NCBI GenBank assembly: GCA_028867145.1
Contig: JAGWGX010000004.1
Location: 1 to 56,815, forward strand
Length of the DNA: 56,815 nucleotides
Origin: Microcaldota archaeon
GTDB taxonomy: Archaea; Micrarchaeota; Micrarchaeia; Micrarchaeales; CABMGC01
Direction of reading: 5' to 3'
Below, one piece after another: positions 1-8,188 of this stretch (position 1 is the stretch's first letter; every line of letters begins with the position of its first letter). The notes under the pieces were generated by a model, which ran no database searches, was not told the DNA's origin, and was given only the letters and a program-made list of their open reading frames with translations. Both the position numbers and the translations under genes were made by a program.

Positions 1-1
1 C

Positions 2-85
2 GTCAAGGACGGAAAGCTAAAGCTCGGATACACCTCAGTTGTCGCTGTGAACGACTTCATCGTTGTGGATAGGAAGGCCCTCTAA
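2..85 (+). CDS. C-terminal tail of an unidentified protein (partial)
   Basis: Only the last 27 codons and a TAA stop are in the window. The reading frame is open from base 2 and ends in the residues NDFIVVDRKAL. I do not recognise the family from this fragment. It runs directly into the damaged RNase HII gene: the only canonical in-frame start of the rnhB frame (TTG at 63) lies inside this tail, so the two genes were probably co-transcribed. Confidence 0.5.
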   Translation, partial: VKDGKLKLGYTSVVAVNDFIVVDRKAL

Positions 86-765
86 GGGTGATTCTATCAT
101 CATAGCTGGCGGAGACGAAGCTGGCCGTGGAGCCGTTCTGGGACCACTAGTAATTGGAGTTGTTAGCATGAGCTCCGCAAAGGCGGCAAAGCTCTCGAAG
201 ATTGGCGTTCGCGACTCGAAGCTGCTAACGCCTAGGAAGCGAGAGTTCCTCTTTGAGGAGATCCACGCTATGGCAAGCGAGGATAAACAACGCGAGGCGA
301 AGCAACATCTCATTAAACGAGCTTGAGGCAATCTGCGTCTCAAGGCTAATCGACTCCCTTGAGGAGGTGGACGCAGTTTATCTTGACTCCCCTGATGTTA
401 TCCAGGAGAGGTTTGGCGCAAGGATTTCAATCCTCTCGAAAAAGCCAATGAAGGGTCTTGGAATCAAGAAGAGCGCAAAGAAGGAGGGGACAATTAAGAT
501 GATTTCAGAGCACAAGGCGGACCTAAAGTACCCTGTGGTCTCTGCAGCAAGCATAATCGCAAAGGTCACAAGGGACAGGGAGATAGAGAACATCTCCCAG
601 GCACTGGGCTTTGACATCGGATCTGGATATGCCTCGGATGACCAGACAATTGAGGTCATCAAGGACAATCTAAACAACCCAAGCTTCATGCCATATGTCC
701 GCGAGTACTGGAAGACGATGACTGACATCCGCCAGCTGAAGATGACCGAATTTTTGAAGAAGTAG
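63..765 (+). pseudogene. rnhB: Ribonuclease HII, disrupted by a frameshift and short deletion
   Basis: RNase HII cleaves the RNA strand of RNA/DNA hybrids and starts ribonucleotide excision repair. Both halves are clearly the family. One frame carries the GGDEAGRG active-site motif and DSKLLTPRKRE. A second frame, one base out of register and picked up near 290-300, carries SLNELEA, LDSPD, SEHKAD and KYPVVSAASIIAKVTRD. Compared with my memory of the M. jannaschii protein, about 8 residues are missing at the junction. A single indel cannot therefore restore a full protein. The 5' end is also odd: the only canonical in-frame start is TTG at 63, inside the upstream gene, while GTG at 88 is out of frame. 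This is either a real pseudogene or an assembly error. No second rnhB is in the window. Confidence 0.8.
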
Positions 766-870
766 CGACGACAAAATTGATAGTTTTGGAATTTGTGGAA
801 CTGCCTTTGTTCCGGTAATGTTTACCTAAGTATACACTTGCACTATTCACGTTAAATTGCAGGTCAAAAT

Positions 871-880
871 GATTTAAATA
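871..880 (+). promoter_or_regulatory. TATA element of the nrdR-nrdJ operon
   Basis: The AT-rich box GATTTAAATA is preceded by A-rich sequence resembling a BRE. It predicts transcription start near 900-905, giving a leader of about 55 bases before the nrdR start codon at 959. The two NrdR-box-like palindromes lie just downstream of this predicted start. Confidence 0.5.
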
Positions 881-905
881 ACTAATTGTTTAAGTAGTTC
901 CGGCT

Positions 906-953
906 GTACTATATCTTGTATGTTCTACGAGAGTGGTATACCATATGTTGTGG
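906..953 (+). promoter_or_regulatory. Tandem NrdR-box-like operator
   Basis: Two 16-base elements, GTACTATATCTTGTAT (906-921) and ATACCATATGTTGTGG (938-953), each match about 11 of 16 positions of the published bacterial NrdR-box consensus (core CwATATnTwGT). Their starts are 32 bases apart, which is the three-helical-turn spacing typical of paired NrdR boxes. They sit between the predicted transcription start and the nrdR start codon. Binding of NrdR there would repress nrdR-nrdJ when dATP is high. The match was made by eye. Confidence 0.55.
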
Positions 954-958
954 TTTTG

Positions 959-1429
959 ATGCGTTGTCCGTACTGTCTTTCGACTGACATTCGTGTTCTT
1001 GATTCAAGAGACGTCGAGGAGGAAAACAGCGTGCGTCGAAGGAGGCTGTGCAACGCCTGCACCAAGCGATTTACCACCTATGAGAAGGCTGAGCTAATCG
1101 ACCTTGTGGTCATCAAGAAGGACGGCACCCACCAGCCATACGACGCCGCAAAGATACTAAACGGTATCACAAGGTCCTGCGAGAAGCGCCCTGTCAACCA
1201 AGATGCAATAATTGAGGTAGCAAACAAGATTGACCGAAAGATTAGGGCAAAGGGAGTCAAGGAAATCACCACCAAGAAGATCGGGGAGATGGTGATTAGG
1301 GAGCTGGTCAAGCTAGATCCAGTAGCATACGTGCGATTTGCGAGCGTTTACAACCAGTTCAACTCAACAAAGGAGTTCACAAGGATCATCTCGATGTTCA
1401 ACAAGAAGCGAGAGCAGCTCGAGAAATGA
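959..1429 (+). CDS. nrdR: NrdR, ATP/dATP-sensing repressor of ribonucleotide reductase genes
   Basis: NrdR represses ribonucleotide reductase genes when its ATP-cone domain binds dATP. The protein from ATG 959 is 156 residues, close to the usual 150. It opens with MRCPYC and has a zinc ribbon with Cys 3, 6, 31 and 34, followed by an ATP-cone of about 90 residues starting at VVIKKDG. An in-frame ATG at 920 would add 13 residues. I prefer 959 because the family begins exactly at MxCPxC and because the operator overlaps codons of the longer form. The gene lies 23 bases upstream of nrdJ, so the pair forms an autoregulated operon. NrdR is mainly a bacterial regulator and much less usual in archaea. 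Confidence 0.93.
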   Translation: MRCPYCLSTDIRVLDSRDVEEENSVRRRRLCNACTKRFTTYEKAELIDLVVIKKDGTHQPYDAAKILNGITRSCEKRPVNQDAIIEVANKIDRKIRAKGVKEITTKKIGEMVIRELVKLDPVAYVRFASVYNQFNSTKEFTRIISMFNKKREQLEK

Positions 1430-1452
1430 GATTATACTAATTTGGGGATAAA

Positions 1453-3774
1453 ATGGAAGAGCAAAAAACGGAACAAGTTCAGATTCCAAGTGAAACATTA
1501 GATTTCTTTGACCGAGACGAGCTTAGGGCAAGGGTATTTTACGAAAAGTACACCCTAAGGGACGTGAACGGCATAAAGATGGAGAAGACCCCTCCAGAAA
1601 TGTGGAGAAGGGTCGCAAACGCAATGGCAAGCGCGGAGGAGACGGATGAGACAAGGAAGGAGTGGGAGGCAAAGTTCTACTGGCTGCTTGAGAACTTCAA
1701 GTTCGTTCCAGGAGGAAGGATCATGTTCGGCGCAGGGCAGGCAAAGAAGACCACCCTGCTTAACTGCTATGTAATTCCAGTTAAGGAGGACTCGATAGAG
1801 GCCATCTTTGATTGGTGTAAGGAGGCAGCAAGGACTTACAGCTTCGGCGGAGGAGTGGGGGGCGACATCAGCGCGCTAAGGCCAAGGGGCGCAAGGGTGA
1901 ACAACTCAGCATTATACTCAACCGGATCGGTCTCGTTCATGAACATAATGAGCGAAACGACCGGAACAATTGGTCAGGCAGGAAGAAGGGGAGCGCTAAT
2001 GATAACAATCAGGGTGGACCATCCTGACGTGCTTGACTTCATTAGGGTAAAGAGAAACCTAAGGAACGTCAGGTTCGCAAACATCTCGCTTAGAATAACC
2101 GATGCATTCATGCACGCAGTTGAGAAGGACACAGACTTCACGCTCTGGTATGACACGCCAAAATCAGGAAGGATAGAGAGGACAGTTAGGGCAAGGGAGC
2201 TCTGGAATGAGATAATTGACAGCGCAAGAAACTGGGCAGAGCCTGGACTCATCTTTTGGGACAACGTTGTGCGCGGATCACCAAGCGAGTACAACGGGAT
2301 GAATGTGATCACGACAAACCCATGCGCAGAGCAGCCGCTTCAGGCATACGGAGCATGCGACCTTGGTCACGTAAACCTGCCAATGTTTGTAACAAACAGC
2401 TTCAATGACAACGCCACAATTGACTGGGCAACTCTTGAGACCGCAATTAGGTACGGAGTGCGTTTCCTAGACAACGTCCTGACATACAACATGGACAAGC
2501 ACCCGCTAAAGGAGCAGGCACAGGCGAGCAGGGAGTCAAGAAGAATCGGGCTTGGATTCACTGGCCTAGCTGACATGCTAATTAGACTCAAGATAAAGTA
2601 CGACTCGCAGGAGGCTCTGGAATTTGTCGACAACCTGATGAACAGGATGAAGACAATCGCCTACGATGAGAGCACGATGCTTGCAAAGGAGAAGGGCTCA
2701 TTTGGCCTCTTCGATGCGGAAAAGCACCTCACAATGCCATTCGTTGAGGGTCTCGCCCCAGAGATAAGGGAGAAGATAAAGAGCAATGGCCTTAGGAACG
2801 TCGCAATACTCACAATCGCGCCTGTCGGAAGCGGATCAGCATTACTGGGCACCTCTAGCGGCATCGAGCCAATCTTCGCGTTCAGCTACACAAGAAGGTC
2901 GGAGTCACTTTCACAGGAGTTCTTCAAGGTTTACCACCCTCTTGTCGCACAGTACATGGCGCAGTACAGACTTGAGAGCGAGGCTGATTTGCCAGAGTTC
3001 TTCGTGCCGGCGCACAAGATCAAGGCAGACTTCAGGGTAACGATGCAATCAGTTGTGCAAAAGCACATTGACTCATCAATCTCATCAACTGTCAACCTTC
3101 CGGAGAACGTAACCTCAGAGGAAGTGGCAAAGATTTACATGCAGGGATGGAAGTCGGGCTGCAAGGGAATAACCGTCTACAGGGAAGGATCAAGAGAGGG
3201 AATTCTAATCACCGATGAGAAGCAAAAGGAGAACAATAAGGCAAAGGGAATTGTTGAGGAGACAAAGGAGTGGTCAAGGCCAAAGGTAATGGTCGGCGAC
3301 ACGGTCACCTTCAGGCTTCCAAACGGCGCAATCTATGTTACAATTAACAGCGATGATAGGGGACCAAAGGAGGTCTTTGCTAACATGGGAAGGAGCGGAA
3401 GCGATGACAAGAGCTACACGGAGGCGATTGGAAGGCTCGCCAGCATGTACCTTCAGTCTGGAGGGGATGTGAAGGAGGTGATCAAGAGCCTCAAGGGAAT
3501 CCAGGGAAGAAATGCAACGTGGGACCACGGGGTGCAGCTGCTCAGCGTCCCTGATGCGATTGCAAAGGCGCTTGAGCTGGTCGTAAACAAGTCACATCAG
3601 GCGGTCATCGACCAGAATGTGGTCAAGGTGGCGGAGGTCACAAAGCTTCAAACCACCGCGAAGGTGGAAAAGCAGGTTGGGGTAATGGATTGCCCTAAGT
3701 GCTCCGAACGCGCGCTCGTGAGCGAGAACGGATGCGACCACTGCCAGAGCTGCGGCTACAGCAGGTGCGGTTAA
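1453..3774 (+). CDS. nrdJ: Adenosylcobalamin-dependent (class II) ribonucleoside reductase
   Basis: This enzyme reduces ribonucleotides to deoxyribonucleotides using a B12-derived radical and needs no oxygen or second radical-generating subunit. The 773-residue protein has the redox-active Cys 105 in LLNCYVIP, and the finger-loop triad N289, C291 and E293 in NPCAEQ. The C-terminal tail (CPKCSERA...CDHCQSCGYSRCG) is a Cys-rich zinc-ribbon type end that in this family carries the external redox thiols. There is no N-terminal ATP-cone. It is co-transcribed with nrdR. The enzyme requires cobalamin, but no cobalamin genes are seen here, so uptake or salvage elsewhere is implied. Confidence 0.95.
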   Translation: MEEQKTEQVQIPSETLDFFDRDELRARVFYEKYTLRDVNGIKMEKTPPEMWRRVANAMASAEETDETRKEWEAKFYWLLENFKFVPGGRIMFGAGQAKKTTLLNCYVIPVKEDSIEAIFDWCKEAARTYSFGGGVGGDISALRPRGARVNNSALYSTGSVSFMNIMSETTGTIGQAGRRGALMITIRVDHPDVLDFIRVKRNLRNVRFANISLRITDAFMHAVEKDTDFTLWYDTPKSGRIERTVRARELWNEIIDSARNWAEPGLIFWDNVVRGSPSEYNGMNVITTNPCAEQPLQAYGACDLGHVNLPMFVTNSFNDNATIDWATLETAIRYGVRFLDNVLTYNMDKHPLKEQAQASRESRRIGLGFTGLADMLIRLKIKYDSQEALEFVDNLMNRMKTIAYDESTMLAKEKGSFGLFDAEKHLTMPFVEGLAPEIREKIKSNGLRNVAILTIAPVGSGSALLGTSSGIEPIFAFSYTRRSESLSQEFFKVYHPLVAQYMAQYRLESEADLPEFFVPAHKIKADFRVTMQSVVQKHIDSSISSTVNLPENVTSEEVAKIYMQGWKSGCKGITVYREGSREGILITDEKQKENNKAKGIVEETKEWSRPKVMVGDTVTFRLPNGAIYVTINSDDRGPKEVFANMGRSGSDDKSYTEAIGRLASMYLQSGGDVKEVIKSLKGIQGRNATWDHGVQLLSVPDAIAKALELVVNKSHQAVIDQNVVKVAEVTKLQTTAKVEKQVGVMDCPKCSERALVSENGCDHCQSCGYSRCG

Positions 3775-3784
3775 TTGGTGAAAA

Positions 3785-4036
3785 ATGGAAACCTATCGTT
3801 TTAGGGTCGTTGCTCGTACTGAGACTGGTCTTCTGAAGTTAACCGAGAGCATAAAGTCTCGAGATGGTTTCAGCGGTGTAATAAGACCAAGTGAAGAAAA
3901 TCTAGCCTTATGGTTAAAACTACGCGGAAAAAATTACGAGCAGGTTACCCAGCAATTTACAGAGTTTCATCATTCGAATTTGCGAGATATCGATAAAGTA
4001 ATGGTCTTCGACGAACCCATTCCTAATTCAAAGTAA
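3785..4036 (+). CDS. Small hypothetical protein downstream of nrdJ
   Basis: An 83-residue soluble protein starts 8 bases after the nrdJ stop, so it is probably the third gene of the nrdR operon. It begins METYRFRVVARTETG and ends FDEPIPNSK. No motif, membrane segment or zinc ligands are visible. The codon use is more AT-rich than in nrdJ (GTAATAAG, AAAAATTACG), which may mark a recently acquired or fast-evolving gene. I do not recognise the family. Confidence 0.6.
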   Translation: METYRFRVVARTETGLLKLTESIKSRDGFSGVIRPSEENLALWLKLRGKNYEQVTQQFTEFHHSNLRDIDKVMVFDEPIPNSK

Positions 4037-4039
4037 ATA

Positions 4040-4933
4040 TCATTTTGTAATTATTTTGCATCCGTCTTTTTCCACAACCACACTCTTTTCAAATTGTGTA
4101 ACCGTGCCCTTCTTTCTTTCGACAAGTGCAGGGAATGACTCAAGGGCATCCTGCCTTGATAGCTCATTTAGCGCCGCCCTAACTTTGAACTCTGATTTGA
4201 AATTCTCGACTAGCCACCTGAGCGCAAAAGGATAGGTGCTGTAGCTTGTGTCAATATAGTCTGCTATTGCCCTCATCTCGTTTGACCTTGTGAAGACTCC
4301 CGGGAACTTCCTGAATATCTGGTTGTAATCGCCATTCACAACTCTACCCTCTCCATCGGTGAAGAAAACCTCAACAGCAATCAGATCTCCCTCTTGCAAC
4401 TCTGTTTCGTCTCCGTTGTCATAGTTTGGAATGTAATAATTTGCGTGAAGCTCCCCCTCTCCTATTCCGTGCCCTCCCAGATTCTTTATTGGCTGCACTC
4501 CATACTTCTTTGCAACTTCCCCTACTGCCCTACCTATCTCCCCCACTTTTCTTCCATCCCTTACTGTTGCTATTGCTGCATCAAGCGCCTCCTGTGTTGC
4601 CTGATTTAGCTTAGAATAATTTCCAGAGAGGTCTACAGTTACTGCCGAATCAGTTAGCACATCGCCACTTCTAAGGCCAACATCTACCTTGACCACATCT
4701 TTCTCACCGAACACAGCATCGTCATTAAATGAGGGGGTGCAGTGAGCAGCATTCTCGTTTATTGAAAGATTCATTGGGAATGCAAACTGCAGGTCCTTCT
4801 TTCTTACAAGCTCCTCAACCTTCTTTGCAACATCAAGCATCCTAACTCCTGGCTTTACCATCTCCTTCGCTTGATGTAGTATTGTGAAAGTCTCTTTTCC
4901 AAGATCTTCTAGAATTTTTTGATCATCAACCAT
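4040..4933 (-). CDS. map: Methionine aminopeptidase, type II
   Basis: It removes the initiator methionine from nascent proteins. The 297-residue length fits the archaeal type II enzyme. The di-metal ligands can be placed at D84 (VKVDVG), D95 (LTDSAV), H155 (GGHGIGEG), E188 (AVEVFFTDG) and E282 (TQFEKS). H64 is the conserved substrate-binding histidine in NENAAHCTP. The segment around 210-270 corresponds to the type II insertion. The gene is transcribed in the same direction as polB, 9 bases downstream of it, so the two probably share a transcript. Confidence 0.95.
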   Translation of the reverse strand: MVDDQKILEDLGKETFTILHQAKEMVKPGVRMLDVAKKVEELVRKKDLQFAFPMNLSINENAAHCTPSFNDDAVFGEKDVVKVDVGLRSGDVLTDSAVTVDLSGNYSKLNQATQEALDAAIATVRDGRKVGEIGRAVGEVAKKYGVQPIKNLGGHGIGEGELHANYYIPNYDNGDETELQEGDLIAVEVFFTDGEGRVVNGDYNQIFRKFPGVFTRSNEMRAIADYIDTSYSTYPFALRWLVENFKSEFKVRAALNELSRQDALESFPALVERKKGTVTQFEKSVVVEKDGCKIITK

Positions 4934-4942
4934 CTTATCATC

Positions 4943-7366
4943 TCATAGCTTCTTTTGGGAGCCCTTGTTCCTTAGCTCCTCCGCATTGTAACCTAGCTCC
5001 TTTAGTATTTTAAGCGTTGCAGGAATTATCTGGTGCTCAATGTAATAGTCCGCATCGTAGTCCTGCGCAAGCTCCCAGACCTCTGCCTTCTCCGAGATGC
5101 TGCTCCCGTGCTTTGTTATTACGTATCCAATCGAGGCCCCCACAAGGTCCTCCTTCTTTCTCACTCCCTTCTCCACCGCCTTCTTTGCCGCGGCAAGCTC
5201 CGGAGACTTGATGTCATAGCTGCCAATTCCCTTCCTTAGCTGCGTGTTCATCACAAGCTCCTTAATGTCAACCGTTCCGGACCTTAGCCTCTCAACCACC
5301 TCCTTTACGATGTTTACCGCCTTCTCCTTGCTGCCCTCCTTTAGTATCGCCTCAAGCACGGCTAGCTGCGTGTCCCTTGAAATCTTTGCCCAGTCCCTTC
5401 GCACCAGCTCGAATCCCTTAATCTTTATTCGTCCCGACTCGGACATGAGCGCATACTTCTTCTTGGCCCCTGCGGTTCCCTCCCCTCCTCTCTTTCCCAC
5501 AAAGACTCCCCTTGTGTAGAAGTCCTCGAGCTCTAGCTCCATCGTGTTTGGCAGCGAGGCGTTCACCTTCTTTAGGAAGCCATTCACGTCCTCCTTTGTC
5601 TTGTCCGCGATTATTATGAAAATCGAATCGGTGTCGCTGTATAGGACCTTGAACCCTGTCTGCTCAGCCTCCTCGATTGTCTTTGTGATGAAAAGCCTTG
5701 CGTATGCAGTGACGCTAGATGCGCACTCCCTTGAGTACCACCTTGACCTTGCGTACCCAAGATATCCGTAAAATGCATTTGCAATAATCTTAAGTGAGGT
5801 TGACCTTGCACCAAGCGACTTGTTGTCAGGGTCCTTCTTGTAGAGCTTCTTGACCTCAGACCTCTCATCAATGAGCAGCTTGAGCAGCATCGGCATTATG
5901 CCCGTCCTGTCCTTCCTGAACTTTATACCATCAGGAGATTCAAAGTAGTCAGTGCAATCTGTGCAGAGAGTTGCAGGGTCAATGTTGTGCGCAATGATTA
6001 TCGAAGGGTAAAGCCCCTTGAAGTCAAACACCACGATGTTCTCGTAGATTCCAGCCTCGGGGGTCTTGACATACGCCCCCTCATAGGGATTTGCCATTCT
6101 CTCCTGGATCATTCCATCGCTTGGCTTGTTTGGAATCATCTCGCGGAATTTCTGAGCATATCTCATCAGCATGAACTCAACAAGCTGGCTTGTGGTCGAG
6201 ACGCACGCCTCCCCGAGAACTGTTCCTGCAACCGTTGCAACTTCAACCTCAAGGGGCAAGAAGAACTCGTAGAGTTCCCTGAGCGATTGCGAGTCCCCAA
6301 GCGAGTACTCTGCAAGATTGTCAAGATCCTCGCCTCCCCTGTCCCATTGCTGCCAGATTTCTCCCTTCTCGACCATCTTCTTTTCCTTCCCAGTGATTGC
6401 CTTGTAGACCTCGTATAGCTTGAAGTTGTTAACTTTGATCACTTTTTCCGACGCGCCGACCACCGAGACGAACTTTGCCACATTGTATGCGTCAAAATTT
6501 ATCCTTCCCGGAATTCTAACCGCATCCACCAGGCCATGGTGTTCCTTCTTTACTTCCTCACCCTCATACCTTGCGATTTCAAAGGCAATTTTATTCACAG
6601 CCGCCCTCTCCATAAGATACGGAAGGTCGAAGTTGGAGGAGTTGTACCCGACTACTATGTCTGGGTCAAGCCTCTTTATCACTTTAATGAATTCGCTGAT
6701 CATCTCCTTTTCAGTTTCGAAGTATTTTATGAAGGGTCTCTCTATCTTCTTGGTTGTGAGCACATGCTCTTCTCCCTTGCAGGAGTAGCTGATCATTATC
6801 ACCGGGTCCTTGTCAAGCCTTGGGGCGCCTAGCGGATTGTAAGTCTCGATATCAAAGCAGATTCCAGTGAGCTCCTCTGTCGCATTTCCTGCTACGTTCT
6901 CTATTGAATCCACAACAAACTTGCCCTCCTCCTCATGGAACTGGACCTTGATGGGCGCGAGAGGTGAAATCTGCTTGTCGATTAGGTATCTCTTCCAAAA
7001 TAGTATGTCGTTTTCAAAGCAGGTCCCGAACTCCCCAAACGCCTTGCTCATCTTTGGCACAAAGCCGGGCTTGTCAAGGAAGATCTTGAATACCTTTCTC
7101 TCCTTTCCCCTAACAAGCCGCGTCTCCGTTTCAATTGAGGTTGCCTTTATCTCCTCTTGGTACTCTGACATTATCTTTAGCTCCAAAAGGGAGCTTGCCT
7201 CCAGCTTCTCGTTGCTTGGCAAGAGGTAGAAATAGGGCCTGAAGTTTGGGTCGGTTAGGAAGTAAATCTTCCCGCTAGACTTGAAGGTGAGCCTAATCAT
7301 TCCCTTGTTTGCGACGTTCGAGTAATCTGCATCGAGGATAATCCCCGTGAGCTGCGTTCCCCCCAT
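4943..7366 (-). CDS. polB: DNA polymerase family B (archaeal replicative type)
   Basis: This is a replicative and repair DNA polymerase with a proofreading exonuclease. The protein is 807 residues. Exo motifs: FDIE at 171-174, YNSSNFD at 241-247 and YSLGD at 354-358. Polymerase motifs: DFKGLYPS at 448-455, the KxxxNxxYG helix at 526-535 and YSDTDS at 576-581. All catalytic carboxylates are present. No PCNA-binding PIP box is obvious at the C-terminus (NKGSQKKL). The gene is followed by map and preceded by the SecB-like gene, all on the minus strand. No PolD gene is in the window. Confidence 0.96.
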   Translation of the reverse strand: MGGTQLTGIILDADYSNVANKGMIRLTFKSSGKIYFLTDPNFRPYFYLLPSNEKLEASSLLELKIMSEYQEEIKATSIETETRLVRGKERKVFKIFLDKPGFVPKMSKAFGEFGTCFENDILFWKRYLIDKQISPLAPIKVQFHEEEGKFVVDSIENVAGNATEELTGICFDIETYNPLGAPRLDKDPVIMISYSCKGEEHVLTTKKIERPFIKYFETEKEMISEFIKVIKRLDPDIVVGYNSSNFDLPYLMERAAVNKIAFEIARYEGEEVKKEHHGLVDAVRIPGRINFDAYNVAKFVSVVGASEKVIKVNNFKLYEVYKAITGKEKKMVEKGEIWQQWDRGGEDLDNLAEYSLGDSQSLRELYEFFLPLEVEVATVAGTVLGEACVSTTSQLVEFMLMRYAQKFREMIPNKPSDGMIQERMANPYEGAYVKTPEAGIYENIVVFDFKGLYPSIIIAHNIDPATLCTDCTDYFESPDGIKFRKDRTGIMPMLLKLLIDERSEVKKLYKKDPDNKSLGARSTSLKIIANAFYGYLGYARSRWYSRECASSVTAYARLFITKTIEEAEQTGFKVLYSDTDSIFIIIADKTKEDVNGFLKKVNASLPNTMELELEDFYTRGVFVGKRGGEGTAGAKKKYALMSESGRIKIKGFELVRRDWAKISRDTQLAVLEAILKEGSKEKAVNIVKEVVERLRSGTVDIKELVMNTQLRKGIGSYDIKSPELAAAKKAVEKGVRKKEDLVGASIGYVITKHGSSISEKAEVWELAQDYDADYYIEHQIIPATLKILKELGYNAEELRNKGSQKKL

Positions 7367-7419
7367 TTGACCAGTAAGTTACACTAAGGATTGGATTGAA
7401 AATAAATAAAAGAGCGGTT

Positions 7420-7839
7420 TTACGCGCTCTTTCCTGGCTGCTCCGAAAGCTTTGCCCTTGAAAGTGGCAGTGGAGCGAGCAGTCCGATTGAGGATGCAAG
7501 AAGCGTTCCCCTTGCGCCGCACTCGAAGTTTAGCAGGTTGATTACGTCCTCTGCGAACTTGAGAGGAAGGGTCTTCTTTGTCTTCCAGACATTCATAATC
7601 TCATCAGCGTCCTTTCTTGTCTCCTTTGACATAACCACTCCGACAATCTTAAGCATTCCAACATCCTTTCCCTTTCCTGGCTCTCCATCGTAGTTTGCGA
7701 CGAATGTGAAGGTCACGTGAACCGCCTCTCCGCCCTCTACCTTTAGGTCATCGAAGTTAATATTGAACTTCATGTTGGAGATCATGTCCTCTGTTTCCCT
7801 TGTTGCCTCTACGTGGTTTATTTTGAGTCCTGTTATCAT
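7420..7839 (-). CDS. SecB-like archaeal conserved protein
   Basis: A 139-residue protein rich in beta strands: alternating hydrophobic strands such as MKFNINFDDLKV and AVHVTFTFVANYDG, then a helix and a C-terminal LLAPLPLSR tail. The pattern resembles the SecB-like chaperone fold reported for archaeal MJ0357-type proteins. That link is from memory and needs a profile search. No catalytic motif is visible. Its own promoter (TATATAAAAT on the minus strand, about 7879-7888) lies about 45 bases before the start codon. It is upstream of polB with a 53-base gap. Confidence 0.55.
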   Translation of the reverse strand: MITGLKINHVEATRETEDMISNMKFNINFDDLKVEGGEAVHVTFTFVANYDGEPGKGKDVGMLKIVGVVMSKETRKDADEIMNVWKTKKTLPLKFAEDVINLLNFECGARGTLLASSIGLLAPLPLSRAKLSEQPGKSA

Positions 7840-7989
7840 ACTATCACTTCAAAAAGTTAAGATTATATTGTCGGGTTTATTTTATATACCTTCCTTTGGC
7901 TCCATCAATCTCCATAATTCTGGAACTTCACGAGGGAAAAACTGGCCAAAACCCTCTTCGCAAAACAGGGTTAAGTGATATTTAAGCCT

Positions 7990-8017
7990 AACTGTGCGCT
8001 TCGTATTTAGCGCAGTT
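7990..8017. repeat. Imperfect inverted repeat
   Basis: AACTGTGCGCT (7990-8000) faces AGCGCAGTT (8009-8017). This gives nine base pairs with a two-base bulge and an eight-base loop. It lies between the divergent SecB-like and KaiC-like genes, upstream of the TATA box at 8028-8037. It could be an operator or the terminator of a small transcript; nothing in the sequence decides which. Confidence 0.4.
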
Positions 8018-8027
8018 CCATAATTCC

Positions 8028-8037
8028 TTTTTATATG
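8028..8037 (+). promoter_or_regulatory. TATA element before a structured RNA or leader
   Basis: TTTTTATATG matches an archaeal TATA box and predicts transcription start near 8055-8062. That is just before the stable stem-loop element at 8069-8141 and about 130 bases before the KaiC-like start codon. Confidence 0.45.
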
Positions 8038-8059
8038 AAGTACGCACTTAAGAGATAGG

Positions 8060-8145
8060 GGAGTGGGGTTTAGGACTAGAGGGGCTAGAGCAGGCGCTCT
8101 ATCCCATCTGGCTAACGTCTCATCCTCTAAGAATGCCTAAATACG
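8060..8145 (+). ncRNA. Candidate structured RNA or cis-regulatory 5' leader
   Basis: The segment folds into a rod. TTTAGG (8069-8074) pairs with CCTAAA (8136-8141), TAGAGG (8077-8082) with CCTCTA (8124-8129), and TAGAGC (8086-8091) with GCTCTA (8096-8101) around an AGGC loop, supported by flanking GGG/CCC. The two TAGAG copies can each pair with either CTCTA copy, so alternative folds are possible. The minus strand reads GATAGAGCGCCTGCTC, like a tRNA D-arm plus anticodon stem, but there is no T-arm or closing acceptor, so it is not a tRNA. It may be a small RNA or the leader of the KaiC-like gene. Confidence 0.4.
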
Positions 8146-8188
8146 CATACGTTTTATGGTAATTGGGCTTGCGCTTCAGGGAGATTGT

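Noticed and set aside
920-958. Thirteen-residue longer N-terminus of NrdR from ATG 920
   Set aside because: The family begins at MxCPxC, and the extra codons lie on the operator palindromes.
5987-6832. Several plus-strand frames opposite polB
   Set aside because: They are antisense shadows caused by polB codon use.
8077-8129. tRNA-like string GATAGAGCGCCTGCTC on the minus strand
   Set aside because: It resembles the D-arm and anticodon 5' stem of a tRNA, but there is no D-stem partner, no T-arm and no closing acceptor, and the string is explained by a hairpin.
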